Below are positions 6,809-15,599 of a stretch of 64,000 nt of DNA, piece after piece (positions within the stretch are counted from its first letter, which is position 1; every line of letters starts with the position of its first letter). The stretch is from the NCBI GenBank assembly GCA_036160575.1, contig JAYYDT010000103.1:19016-83015 (forward strand), given 5' to 3'. The stretch is from TMED26 sp002694075 (GTDB taxonomy: Bacteria; Pseudomonadota; Alphaproteobacteria; Thalassobaculales; Thalassobaculaceae). The position numbers were made by a program, and so were the translations under genes. Below the pieces are notes generated by a model. That model saw nothing but the letters and a program-made list of their open reading frames with translations. It did not search any database and was not told where the DNA came from.

Positions 6809-8396
6809 TGCCCTTGTCGTCGACGATGATAAAGGCCGGGAAATTCTCTACCTGGATCCGCCAAATCGCTTCCATGCCAAGCTCCTCGTATTCCTGGACC
6901 TCGACCTTTTTGATGCTGTTGAGGGCCAGTTTGGCGGCGGCGCCGCCGATCGAGCCAAGATAGAAACCGCCATGTTCGTGGCAGGCTTGGCGGACCACCG
7001 GTGACCGGTTGCCTTTGGCCAGCATGACATGGCTGCCGCCGGCGGCCATGAACGGCGCGACATAGCTGTCCATGCGGCCGGCGGTGGTCGGTCCAAAGGA
7101 CCCGGAGGCCATGCCGTCCGGTGTTTTCGCCGGACCGGCGTAGTAAATCGGGTGATTCTTGAAATAATCGGGCAAGCCCTCGCCGCGGTCCAAGCGTTCC
7201 TGCAACTTGGCGTGGGCGATGTCGCGGGCGACGATGATGGTGCCGGTCAACGAGACACGCGTTTTAATCGGGTATTGGCTGAGAGTGCGGCGGATTTCAT
7301 CCATCGGTTGGTTCAAATCGATGGCCACCACCTCGCCACCTAGTTCCTCTTGGTCGACATCGGGCAGGTATTGCGCCGGATTGGTCTCCAGTTGTTCGAC
7401 GAAAACACCGTCGCGGGTGATTTTGCCAAGCGCCTGGCGGTCGGCCGAGCAGGAAACGCCAATGCCGATGGGGCAGGACGCGCCATGGCGCGGCAGGCGG
7501 ATCACCCGCACGTCGTGGCAGAAGTATTTGCCGCCGAATTGGGCGCCAATGCCCATGCTCTGGGTCAGTTGCAGAATTTCCTGCTCCATCTCCAGGTCGC
7601 GGAAGGCATGGCCACTTTCGCTACCGGCGGTCGGCAAACCGTCCAGATACTTGGTCGACGCCAGTTTGACCGTTTTCATGGTCAGTTCCGCCGAGGTGCC
7701 GCCGACCACCACCGCGAGGTGATAGGGCGGGCAGGCGGCGGTGCCCAAGGTGCGCAATTGGACATCGAGGAATTCGATCAGCGATTTGGGATTCAGGACC
7801 GCCTTGGTCTGCTGATAGAGGAAGGATTTATTGGCCGATCCGCCGCCTTTTTGAATGAACAAAAATTTATAGGCGTCGCCTGGGGTGGCGTAGATTTCAA
7901 CCTGCGCCGGTAGATTGGTGCCGGTGTTCTTTTCGTTGAACATGTCGAGCGGCGCCATTTGCGAGTAGCGCAGATTATGCTTCAGATAGGTTTCGGCGAC
8001 GCCCATCGAAATGGCGCGCTCGTCATCGGCGCCGGTGAACACCCGCTCGCCCTTTTTGCCCATCACGATGGCGGTGCCGGTGTCTTGACACATCGGCAGC
8101 ACGCCGCCGGCGGCGACATTGGCGTTCTTCAAAAACTCGATGGCCACGAAACGGTCGTTATTGGAGGCTTCGGGATCGGCGATGATGTTGGCCAATTGCC
8201 GCAAATGGCCGGGCCGCAGGTAATGGGAAATATCGTGGAACGCGGTTTCGGTCAGCAGGGTCAGCGCCTGCGGGTCGATGGTTAACATTTCGCCGCCGGC
8301 GAAGGGCGCCGCGCTGACGAAATCATCGCTGATCTTGCGATAGGGCGTCGGGTCGTCGGCCAGCGGGAACATTTCACTGTAATTAATGTCGGCCAT
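6786..8396 (-). CDS. Fumarate hydratase class I, iron-sulfur dependent
   Basis: A 536-residue single-chain class I fumarase (FumA/FumB type), a TCA-cycle enzyme that hydrates fumarate to malate using a [4Fe-4S] cluster. The three cluster cysteines are visible as C103 (MCQDTGT), C222 (AACPPYH) and C308 (ASCPIG). The C-terminal beta domain contains GPTTAGRMD and the catalytic-type KGNRS segment. Length and layout match E. coli FumA. It lies 66 bp downstream of sspB on the same strand. No oxygen-stable class II enzyme is seen in the window. Confidence 0.96.
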   Translation of the reverse strand: MADINYSEMFPLADDPTPYRKISDDFVSAAPFAGGEMLTIDPQALTLLTETAFHDISHYLRPGHLRQLANIIADPEASNNDRFVAIEFLKNANVAAGGVLPMCQDTGTAIVMGKKGERVFTGADDERAISMGVAETYLKHNLRYSQMAPLDMFNEKNTGTNLPAQVEIYATPGDAYKFLFIQKGGGSANKSFLYQQTKAVLNPKSLIEFLDVQLRTLGTAACPPYHLAVVVGGTSAELTMKTVKLASTKYLDGLPTAGSESGHAFRDLEMEQEILQLTQSMGIGAQFGGKYFCHDVRVIRLPRHGASCPIGIGVSCSADRQALGKITRDGVFVEQLETNPAQYLPDVDQEELGGEVVAIDLNQPMDEIRRTLSQYPIKTRVSLTGTIIVARDIAHAKLQERLDRGEGLPDYFKNHPIYYAGPAKTPDGMASGSFGPTTAGRMDSYVAPFMAAGGSHVMLAKGNRSPVVRQACHEHGGFYLGSIGGAAAKLALNSIKKVEVQEYEELGMEAIWRIQVENFPAFIIVDDKGNDFFANI

Positions 8397-8462
8397 CGTC
8401 GGTCCTCCTCACCGGGCGAGGGCGTCGACGCGCCCGCCACGCGCTAAATGCCGTTCGGGCGC

Positions 8463-8963
8463 TTATTTCTTTTTACGAAAATGATCGAGCGAGACGACTT
8501 CGCCGCTGGCCACTGCCTCATCCCCTGGCGTGGCCGTGTCCGGGGCCGTTCCGATCGCCGTGTCGGGCACCGCGTCGGGGGCGTCGGTCGCCGCTTCCAA
8601 TTCATCCTCGGAGAGGGCCTGAAACTGCAGGCCAAATTTAACCGACGGGTCGGCGAAGCCAGTAACCGCGGCGAACGGCACGATCAAGCGCTCGCGCACG
8701 TCGTTGAAGCTGAGTGTGACCGCCAGGCCCTCGTCGCTGATCTCCAGGTCCCAATACTGGAACTGCAGCACGATGGTCATTTCATCGGGATAGCGTTCCG
8801 CCAAATGGGTCGGGATGTTGACGCCGGGCGCTTCGGTTTTGAAGGTCACGTAAAAATGGTGGTTGCCGGGCAGGCCGTGTTCGGCGGCCAGCGTCAGCGC
8901 CTCCACCATCACGCCGCGGAGGGCGCGCTCGACCATCACGTCGTATTGCAATTCATCCGTCAT
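8463..8963 (-). CDS. sspB: SspB-like ClpXP adaptor (alphaproteobacterial type)
   Basis: A 166-residue protein matching the alphaproteobacterial SspB family, which tethers ssrA-tagged proteins to the ClpXP protease. The folded domain (about 5-110) contains HHFYVTFKT, PDEMTIVLQFQYWDL and DPSVKFGLQF. A Pro/Ala/Asp/Thr-rich linker follows, then a C-terminal VVSLDHFRKKK that corresponds to the ClpX-binding tail. I chose the ATG at 8963 because the upstream in-frame ATG at 8999 adds 12 residues unlike the family. The tmRNA gene ends about 40 bp upstream on the same strand, so adaptor and tag are genetic neighbours. Confidence 0.93.
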   Translation of the reverse strand: MTDELQYDVMVERALRGVMVEALTLAAEHGLPGNHHFYVTFKTEAPGVNIPTHLAERYPDEMTIVLQFQYWDLEISDEGLAVTLSFNDVRERLIVPFAAVTGFADPSVKFGLQFQALSEDELEAATDAPDAVPDTAIGTAPDTATPGDEAVASGEVVSLDHFRKKK

Positions 8964-9002
8964 CAACTTGCCCGTTCGCCCCTCGGTGAAATCGCGCACC
9001 GC

Positions 9003-9040
9003 TAAATAAAGCGGGACGCTTCTGTTGCCAGGTGCGTCCC
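9003..9040 (-). terminator. Terminator of ssrA
   Basis: On the minus strand GGGACGC (9034-9040) and GCGTCCC (9013-9019) form a 7-bp stem, followed by GCTTTATTTA. This gives a moderate Rho-independent terminator directly after the tmRNA coding piece and before the sspB start. Confidence 0.7.
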
Positions 9041-9327
9041 CAACCCCGCCACGAGGTGCGAACCCCGTGGAGTTTCGTTTAGGCTGTCAGCCGCTTAGGC
9101 GGCGAGACGTGCCTCCGCATAGTTGTCGTTGGCAACTATAACAATGGCCCGATATCGGTGGTGCCATGCCGAGCGAAAAATACGTCTTTACCACGCGCGT
9201 CGATCCTATTTCGCCCCCAAAACGGTCGCCGTGACCGGTGCCTGATTTTGGTGGAGGCGCCGGGTACCGCCCCCGGGTCCGCTACGTCTATTCCACGCAT
9301 CGTTTATCGCCATAGTCGGAAAACCGA
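9013..9327 (-). ncRNA. ssrA: tmRNA, circularly permuted two-piece form
   Basis: On the minus strand the acceptor piece comes first and ends in GGCGCCTCCACCA (CCA at 9249-9251), with a T-arm-like GGACCCGG region before it. About 30 nt of intervening sequence follows. The coding piece then starts GGGGGCG at 9218, and these seven bases pair with CGCCTCC of the acceptor end (one G-U) to rebuild the acceptor stem. The tag frame at 9095-9133 encodes ANDNYAEARLAA and a TAA stop. The permuted order is characteristic of Alphaproteobacteria. A TATAAT at 9335-9340 sets the start near 9327. It rescues stalled ribosomes and adds the degradation tag read by SspB and ClpXP. Confidence 0.97.
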
Positions 9328-9334
9328 CGACCCT

Positions 9335-9340
9335 ATTATA
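9335..9340 (-). promoter_or_regulatory. -10 box of ssrA
   Basis: A consensus TATAAT on the minus strand, eight bases before the inferred tmRNA 5' end. No good -35 hexamer is seen; the region 17 nt upstream is a T-run. Confidence 0.65.
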
Positions 9341-9459
9341 AGCATTCCCGCGTGAGAAAAAAGGGCTGCGACGGTGAAGGCATCTATTCGTCGCAGGCGT
9401 CGATATAGTAGGATTGGAGTCGCGCGGCGCGCACCGCTTTTTTAATTTTGGACACCTGC

Positions 9460-10254
9460 ATGCGGCAATATCTCGACCTGTTAACTCGTATTCTCGACAC
9501 TGGCGTGGTGCGCGGCGACCGCACCGGCACCGGCACCCAGAGTGTGTTCGGCCACCAGATGCGTTTCGATTTAAGCGCGGGCTTTCCTTTGCTGACCACC
9601 AAGAAACTGCACCTCAAATCAATTATTCATGAATTGCTGTGGTTCCTCGCCGGCGACACCAATATCGCCTACCTTAACGCCCACGGGGTGCGAATTTGGG
9701 ACGATTGGGCCGATGCCAAGGGGGATTTAGGGCCGGTCTATGGCCATCAGTGGCGCTCCTGGCCGACGCCGACCGGCGGCGCCATCGATCAAATCGCCGA
9801 AGTTGTGGAGCAAATCAAAACCAATCCCAATTCGCGGCGTTTAATTGTCACCGCCTGGAACCCGGCCGATGTGCCGGACATGGCCTTGCCGCCGTGCCAT
9901 TGCCTGTTTCAGTTCTATGTCGCCGACGGCCGGCTGTCCTGTCAGCTTTATCAGCGTAGCGCCGATGTCTTTTTGGGGGTGCCGTTCAATATCGCCTCTT
10001 ACGCGCTGCTGACGCAGATGACCGCCCAGGTGACCGGGCTGCGGCCCGGCGATTTTGTGCACACGTTAGGCGACGCGCATCTCTACCTTAATCATTTGGA
10101 GCAGGCCCGTCTGCAGGTGAGCCGGGCGCCGCTGGCGCCGCCGCGGATGGTTCTGGCCCCCGAGGTGGATGACTTGTTCGCCTTTAAATATGACCATTTT
10201 CACCTGGCGGATTACGAAGCCCATCCCCATATCGCCGCGCCGATCGCGGTGTGA
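9460..10254 (+). CDS. thyA: Thymidylate synthase
   Basis: A 264-residue ThyA, the same length as the E. coli enzyme; it makes dTMP from dUMP with methylenetetrahydrofolate. The start MRQYLDLL, the phosphate-binding RGDRTGTGT, the catalytic Cys146 in LPPCHC, and QRSADVFLGVPFNIASYA are all present. The ATG at 9460 has GGA seven bases upstream; an in-frame TTG at 9448 is less likely. It heads an overlapping unit with a TPR gene and folA. That is sensible because ThyA produces the dihydrofolate that FolA recycles. Confidence 0.97.
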   Translation: MRQYLDLLTRILDTGVVRGDRTGTGTQSVFGHQMRFDLSAGFPLLTTKKLHLKSIIHELLWFLAGDTNIAYLNAHGVRIWDDWADAKGDLGPVYGHQWRSWPTPTGGAIDQIAEVVEQIKTNPNSRRLIVTAWNPADVPDMALPPCHCLFQFYVADGRLSCQLYQRSADVFLGVPFNIASYALLTQMTAQVTGLRPGDFVHTLGDAHLYLNHLEQARLQVSRAPLAPPRMVLAPEVDDLFAFKYDHFHLADYEAHPHIAAPIAV

Positions 10255-11780
10255 CGGCGATGGACGCCCAGCCACCCGTCTCCGCGTACGCCAGCGCCGA
10301 GGCCGCCTTGGCCGATGGCGCGTTTGAGCGCGCCATCGATCTCTTGGAAACAGTTTTAGCCGTTGACGCCGAGGACATCGCCGCGCTCGACCTGTTGGGC
10401 CAAGTGGCGCAACGGATCGACGCTTTGGACAGCGCCATTGACGCCTATCAAAGGGTATTGGCGATCGACCCGGTTTATCGCGACACCGTCGAACGCCTCG
10501 CCGGCGCGCAAGCGCGGGCGGGCAATGGATCGGCCGCTTATGAAACGCTGAAAGCGGCTTTGACCAGCCATGGCCACCGGCCCGAATTCTGGCTGGTGAT
10601 GGGCAATGTCATGCTGTCGATGGCGCTGTTCGAGGAGGCCGCCGCGGCCTATGGCAAAGCCCTCGAGATCAACCCCCGTTCCGCCGCCGCGCGCATGAAT
10701 TTGAGCGAGGCCGAGCTGCGACGCGGGCGGGTCGACCATGCCTTAACCCTGGCCCGTGCCGCCGCCGAGGGCGCCCCCACCATGCCCGGTGTGTTCGATA
10801 ACCTGGCACAAATTCTGCTCGCCACCGGCCACTACGGCGAGGCATGGGCGGCCTTTGAAAAGCGTTTCGATCATTTCGGCGCCGGTCCGCAATTTGATCT
10901 CAAAGCGCGGGACTTCCCACAGCCGCGCTGGCGGGGTGAGCCGCTTGCCGGCCGCGGCCTTTTGGTCTGGTGCGAGCAAGGCGTCGGCGATGAGATCTAT
11001 TACGCCGGTTTATTTCCGGCCTTGGCGCGTATGGGCGCGACAATCGCGGTGGAATGCGAGCCACGGATGGCGCCGCTGTTGCGGCGGGCGTTTCCGACCT
11101 TCACCGTGGTGCCGCGTGAGGACCCGCCGGCGCCCGTCCTGACCGACGGGCGTTGGGACTTTCAGGTGCCGGCCGGCAGTTTGATGGGGCTTTTGCGGCC
11201 AGATGAAAATCCGGCGGCGTCGCCCGGCGGCGCCTTCCTCAGGGCCGAGCCGGCGCAGGCGGCGGCATTGCGGGCGCGCTATCAAGGGCTTCGGCCGGGG
11301 CCGTTGATCGGCATCTCTTGGCGCAGCGGCAATCGCGGGGCGACCCACCGGCGCAGCATTCCGCTGGCCGATTGGAGGCCCCTGCTCACGCATCCCGATC
11401 TGCATGTCCTATCGCTGCAATACGGTGACCACGGGGCGGAGATCATGGCCTTGCGCGGGCAGTTGAATTTTGGCCTGCATACCGACCTCAGTGTCGATCC
11501 ACTCGTCAGTCTGGATGATTTCGCGGCCCAGGTGGCGGCCTGTGACGCGGTGGTCAGCGTCGCCAATTCGACCATCCACATGGCCGCCGCCCTGGGCGTG
11601 CCGACGCTGGCTTGTTTGGACACGGCGCCGGACGGGCGATGGGGGTTGGATCGCCATGAAGACGGCCATTACCGGTCAGTACGGCTTTATCGCCAAACCC
11701 GCGGCGGCGAATGGGGGGATGTCATGGAGCGTGTGGTGGCCGATTTGGTGGCCGGCGATGTGCCGGCGGATTTACGATGA
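10251..11780 (+). CDS. TPR-repeat protein with glycosyltransferase-like C-terminal domain
   Basis: A protein of 506-509 residues. The N-terminal half (about 10-210) is a run of tetratricopeptide repeats, for example AAAAYGKALEINPRSAAARM. The C-terminal half (about 230-500) resembles GT9/GT41-type GT-B folds: GLLVWCEQGVGDEIYYAGLF, IGISWRSGN, and VVSVANSTIHMAAALGVPT. It starts at the GTG overlapping the thyA stop (10251) or the ATG at 10260, and its own stop overlaps the folA start in ATGA. Similar TPR-GT proteins are annotated in many Alphaproteobacteria without known function. No signal peptide is seen. Its place inside a folate operon is unexplained. Confidence 0.85.
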   Translation: MTAMDAQPPVSAYASAEAALADGAFERAIDLLETVLAVDAEDIAALDLLGQVAQRIDALDSAIDAYQRVLAIDPVYRDTVERLAGAQARAGNGSAAYETLKAALTSHGHRPEFWLVMGNVMLSMALFEEAAAAYGKALEINPRSAAARMNLSEAELRRGRVDHALTLARAAAEGAPTMPGVFDNLAQILLATGHYGEAWAAFEKRFDHFGAGPQFDLKARDFPQPRWRGEPLAGRGLLVWCEQGVGDEIYYAGLFPALARMGATIAVECEPRMAPLLRRAFPTFTVVPREDPPAPVLTDGRWDFQVPAGSLMGLLRPDENPAASPGGAFLRAEPAQAAALRARYQGLRPGPLIGISWRSGNRGATHRRSIPLADWRPLLTHPDLHVLSLQYGDHGAEIMALRGQLNFGLHTDLSVDPLVSLDDFAAQVAACDAVVSVANSTIHMAAALGVPTLACLDTAPDGRWGLDRHEDGHYRSVRLYRQTRGGEWGDVMERVVADLVAGDVPADLR

Positions 11781-12313
11781 GCGGGGCGCGGCCGGACACG
11801 CCGGCGGTGGTCATCGTCGCCGCCGTCGCCGACAATGGCGTGATCGGCGACGCCCTCGCCATGCCGTGGCATCTGCCCGGCGATTTGAAACGGGTGAAGG
11901 CGCTGACCATGGGTAAACCCCTGATCATGGGGCGCAAGACCTTTCAATCCATCGGCCGCCCCTTGCCGGGGCGGGCCAATATCGTGCTCACTCGTGACCC
12001 TGGTTTCGTGGTCGACGGGCTTACGACGGTGGCCAGTTTCGCGGCGGCGATGGCCACCGCGCGGGCCTGGGCGGCGCAGGCCGGGGCGGACGAGATTATT
12101 CTTTTCGGCGGCGCCGAGATTTACCGCCAGGGCCTGCCGGAGGCGGACCGGATGGAATGGACCGAGGTGCACGCCCGGCCGGCGGGCGACACGGTTTTCC
12201 CGCCATTCGACCGGTCCGAATGGGCCGAGACCGCGCGTCTGAGTGTGGCCGCCGACGGGCCGACACCGGCCCATGACTTCGTCACCTTGGTCAAAAAGAA
12301 CCCCGCGTCATGA
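11777..12313 (+). CDS. folA: Dihydrofolate reductase
   Basis: A 178-residue DHFR that reduces dihydrofolate to tetrahydrofolate with NADPH. Seen are the opening VVIVAAVADNGVIGDALAMP, PWHLPGDLKRVKALTMGKP, MGRKTFQSIGRPLPGR and FGGAEIYRQGLP. It starts in an ATGA overlap with the upstream TPR gene, which indicates translational coupling. Its TGA is adjacent to the convergent mrp stop inside a TCATGA palindrome. Confidence 0.96.
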   Translation: MSGARPDTPAVVIVAAVADNGVIGDALAMPWHLPGDLKRVKALTMGKPLIMGRKTFQSIGRPLPGRANIVLTRDPGFVVDGLTTVASFAAAMATARAWAAQAGADEIILFGGAEIYRQGLPEADRMEWTEVHARPAGDTVFPPFDRSEWAETARLSVAADGPTPAHDFVTLVKKNPAS

Positions 12314-13432
12314 AAAGGTGATGCTTGGCGCCGGTTTGCGGGCGGCGCCCAGGCGGTCGCGCACCGCCGCCGCGACGGTCATAAAGGCGGTCGCCTCAGG
12401 CGACTCCGGGGCGCCGACAACGATTGGCGCGCCGCCGTCACCGGCGCTTCGGATAGCCATGTGCAAGGGCACCTCGCCCAGGAAATCGACGCCATAGGCC
12501 TCGGCGTCGGCGCGCGCCCCGCCATGGCCGAAAATATCGCTGCGCTCGCCGCATTTGGGGCAGTGGAAAAAGCTCATATTCTCGACGATACCGAGCACCG
12601 GCACGTTGACCTTGCGAAACATGTTAAGGCCCTTGCGGGCATCCAGCAGGGCGATGTCCTGTGGGGTTGAGACGATCACCGCGCCGGCCAGCGGCACCCG
12701 TTGCGCCATCGTCAATTGCGCGTCGCCGGTGCCCGGCGGCATATCGACGACCAGCACATCAAGGGCGCCCCAGGCGACGTCGCGCAACATCTGCTCGAGC
12801 GCACTCATGACCATCGGACCGCGCCAGATCATGGGCGAATCCTCCGCCACCATGAAGCCGATCGACATGCATTTCAGGCCATGGGCGGCCATTGGGATCA
12901 GGGTTTTGCCAGCGTCATCGGTGCTCGGCCGGCCGGTGGCGCCCATCATGCGCGGCAGCGAGGGACCGTAGATATCGGCGTCCAGCAAGCCGACCGACAG
13001 GCCCAGGCGGGCGAGACCCAGGGCCAGATTGCAGGCCACCGTCGACTTGCCGACCCCGCCTTTGCCGGAGGCGACGGCGATAATCGCGCCGACATCCGGC
13101 AGCAAAGGCGCGCGCGCGCCGCCTCCGCCGGCGCCGGTGTCGCCGCGTGGGGGGGCGGCCGGCGCGGCGGATTCGCCGCCGGCGCTATGGGCGGTCAGCA
13201 CGGCGGTCACCGAGGACACCCCGTCGAGGGCGAACACCGCCGCCTCGGCGGCTTGGCGCAAAGGTTCGAGGGCTTCGCCGCGGGCCGGGTCGACCTCCAA
13301 CGAAAAACCGACGTTGCCGTCTTTCACGACCAGGCCGGAGACCATTTTAAGGCTGACCACGTCGCGGCCGCTGTCCGGCTCGATGACGGTGGCCAAGGCC
13401 GCCAAAACGCCGGCCTCGTCAATCTTGGTCAT
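12308..13432 (-). CDS. mrp: Iron-sulfur cluster carrier protein, Mrp/NBP35/ApbC family
   Basis: A 374-residue ParA-like P-loop ATPase that binds and transfers [4Fe-4S] clusters. An N-terminal MIP18/DUF59 domain (about 1-85) leads through an Ala/Gly/Pro linker to the ATPase domain with the deviant Walker A ASGKGGVGKST. The cluster-binding pair is in FHCPKCGERS. The ATG at 13432 is preferred over an in-frame ATG at 13465 because MTKIDEAGVLAAL matches the usual beginning of the DUF59 domain. It is convergent with folA and divergent from hflK. Confidence 0.95.
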   Translation of the reverse strand: MTKIDEAGVLAALATVIEPDSGRDVVSLKMVSGLVVKDGNVGFSLEVDPARGEALEPLRQAAEAAVFALDGVSSVTAVLTAHSAGGESAAPAAPPRGDTGAGGGGARAPLLPDVGAIIAVASGKGGVGKSTVACNLALGLARLGLSVGLLDADIYGPSLPRMMGATGRPSTDDAGKTLIPMAAHGLKCMSIGFMVAEDSPMIWRGPMVMSALEQMLRDVAWGALDVLVVDMPPGTGDAQLTMAQRVPLAGAVIVSTPQDIALLDARKGLNMFRKVNVPVLGIVENMSFFHCPKCGERSDIFGHGGARADAEAYGVDFLGEVPLHMAIRSAGDGGAPIVVGAPESPEATAFMTVAAAVRDRLGAARKPAPSITFS

Positions 13433-13566
13433 GGTTGAAATCCTTGCCTGTCCGACACATATCAACGAAACGCATTTCGGCGTAGATATAAGGTGATCGG
13501 TGGGTTACGCAACCGCGCAGCCATCTGCTATGACAGCGGCCGCGGAGGCAGAGGAGGAAGACGGGT

Positions 13567-14700
13567 ATGCCCTGGAGTAATCAAGGTGGCGGCGGCCCTT
13601 GGGGCGGCGGTAACAATGGCGGCGGCGGCTCGCCTTGGGGAAAGCGGCCAAGCGGCGGCGGTGGCGGCGGCGGCGGTTCGACGCCGCCCGATTTGGAAGA
13701 CGTCATCCGCAAAAGCCAGGATCGCGTCAAGCGCATGATCCCTGGCGGGTTCGGGAGCGGGCGCGGTATCGCCATTGTGGTGCTGATTTTGATCGCGCTC
13801 TGGGGCGCGACCGGATTTTACCGGGTCTTGCCTAACCAGGAGGGCGTGGTGCTGCGCTTTGGCAAGCTCCATCGCACCACTGGCCCCGGCCTGCATTATC
13901 ACCTGCCGTCGCCGATTGAATCGGTGATGACGCCGGATGTGACGCGGGAGAACCGTATCGAGATCGGTCATCGCTCGGGCGGGGAAGGACGCGCCGCCCG
14001 CGATCGTGACGTACCGGAAGAGAGCCTGATGATCACCGGCGACGAAAACATCGTCGATATCGATTTCACCGTGTTTTGGCGGATCAACGACGCCAGCGCG
14101 TTTTTGTTCAATCTGCAAAATCCCGAGCAGACGGTGAAAATGGCGGCGGAATCGGTGATGCGCGATATCGTCGGGCGGACCCAAATCCAGCAAGCCCAAA
14201 CCACCGGCCGGAAAGAAATCGAATTGCAAACCCAAAGCGAGTTGCAGGGTTTGATGGATGAATACAACGCCGGCATCGAAATCCGCCAAATTCAGCTGCT
14301 GAAAGTCGACCCGCCGAGCCAGGTGATCGACGCCTTTAACGAGGTGCAACGCGCCAAACAGGACAAGGACACGGCCAAGAACGAGGCCGACGCCTATCGC
14401 AATGACGTGGTGCCGCGGGCCCGTGGTGAGGCGGCCCAAATTATGGAAGAGGCCAAAGCCTATCGCGCCGAGGTGGTCAACCGGGCGACCGGTGACGCCA
14501 ACCGTTTCAACTCGGTTTACCAGGCCTACAAAGTCTCCAAAGACGTGACCATGCAGCGTATTTATCTGGAAACCTTGGAAGAGGTGTTCGGCAATGTGAA
14601 CAAGGTGATCATTGACCAAAACACCGAGAACAGCGGGGTGGTGCCTTACCTACCGCTGCCGGAAATTCAGAAGCGCGCCAAACAAGGAGCTGACCAATGA
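13567..14700 (+). CDS. hflK: FtsH protease modulator HflK
   Basis: A 377-residue SPFH/Band 7 membrane protein. An N-terminal glycine-rich cytoplasmic stretch (1-38) precedes a single transmembrane segment (about 67-83, IAIVVLILIALWGATGF). The Band 7 domain follows, and then a charged coiled coil with AKAYRAEVVNRATGDANRF. With HflC it forms the periplasmic cage around FtsH and tunes membrane-protein degradation. GAGGAGG precedes the ATG. Its stop overlaps the hflC start in ATGA. Confidence 0.96.
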   Translation: MPWSNQGGGGPWGGGNNGGGGSPWGKRPSGGGGGGGGSTPPDLEDVIRKSQDRVKRMIPGGFGSGRGIAIVVLILIALWGATGFYRVLPNQEGVVLRFGKLHRTTGPGLHYHLPSPIESVMTPDVTRENRIEIGHRSGGEGRAARDRDVPEESLMITGDENIVDIDFTVFWRINDASAFLFNLQNPEQTVKMAAESVMRDIVGRTQIQQAQTTGRKEIELQTQSELQGLMDEYNAGIEIRQIQLLKVDPPSQVIDAFNEVQRAKQDKDTAKNEADAYRNDVVPRARGEAAQIMEEAKAYRAEVVNRATGDANRFNSVYQAYKVSKDVTMQRIYLETLEEVFGNVNKVIIDQNTENSGVVPYLPLPEIQKRAKQGADQ

Positions 14701-15578
14701 ACCGCACCCTCGCCATCGCCGGCGCGGTGATTGTCGTCGCCGCCATTGTTCTGGCCAGCTCGGTATTCATCGTGCATCAAACCCAGCAAGCCTTGGTTTT
14801 GCAGTTTGGTGACCCCAAACGTGAGGTGATCGACCCCGGCCTGAAGTTCAAAATGCCTTTCATTCAGGACGTGGTTTACTTCGAAAGCCGTATTCTCGAC
14901 CTTGACCCGCCCAAGCAGCAGGTCATCCTGGCCGACCAAAAGCGTTTGGACGTGGACAGTTACGCGCGCTTTCGGATCACCGACCCGCTGGAATTTTACA
15001 AAACCGTCCGCAATGAGCGGGGTGCCCGCTCGCGCTTGTCGACGATCATTAACTCGGCCCTGCGCCGGGTGCTTGGTAACGAAACCCTGGTCGGTATCTT
15101 GTCCACCAACCGGGTCGCGATCATGGCCAACATCCGCGGTCAGGTGAACACCGCGGTGGATCGCCTCGGCATCGAAATTGTCGAAGTGCGCCTGCGCCGC
15201 GCCGACTATCCGGAAGAAACCAGCCAGAACATCTTCAATCGGATGAAGTCCGAGCGGGAACGTGAAGCTCGCGAGTTTCGCGCCGAGGGTGCCGAAGCGG
15301 CCCAACAAATCCGCGCCGACGCCGACAAGCAACGGGTGGTGTTGGTCGCCAAAGCCAAGCAGGCCGCCGAAACCCTGCGTGGTGAAGGCGATGGCGAGGC
15401 GATCAAGATCTACGCCGACGCCTTCGGTCAGGACCCTGAGTTCTACAGCTTCTACCGCTCGATGCTGGCCTATCGCAAGGCCATGGCCGATGAAGACACC
15501 ACTTTGGTGTTGTCGCCGGACAGCGATTTTTTCCGGTTCTTCAAAGACATCACCGGCGGGCCGCAAGCGGCCCAATAA
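14697..15578 (+). CDS. hflC: FtsH protease modulator HflC
   Basis: A 293-residue SPFH/Band 7 protein and partner of HflK. An N-terminal membrane anchor (about 4-26) is followed by FIVHQTQQALVLQFGDP, the Band 7 domain and a coiled coil with RMKSEREREAREFRAEGAEAAQ. It starts in a 4-bp overlap with hflK and ends 21 bp before the DUF2065 gene. The three form one operon. Confidence 0.96.
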   Translation: MNRTLAIAGAVIVVAAIVLASSVFIVHQTQQALVLQFGDPKREVIDPGLKFKMPFIQDVVYFESRILDLDPPKQQVILADQKRLDVDSYARFRITDPLEFYKTVRNERGARSRLSTIINSALRRVLGNETLVGILSTNRVAIMANIRGQVNTAVDRLGIEIVEVRLRRADYPEETSQNIFNRMKSEREREAREFRAEGAEAAQQIRADADKQRVVLVAKAKQAAETLRGEGDGEAIKIYADAFGQDPEFYSFYRSMLAYRKAMADEDTTLVLSPDSDFFRFFKDITGGPQAAQ

Positions 15579-15599
15579 GACCCATTTTGGCCGCCCTCA

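Noticed and set aside
9365..9396. 7-bp stem with a T-run on the minus strand upstream of ssrA
   Set aside because: The loop is 18 nt, a CCC spacer separates stem and T-run, and no minus-strand gene ends there; probably chance.
13528..14619. 363-codon open frame antisense to hflK
   Set aside because: Complete overlap with an unambiguous HflK gene and no family similarity.
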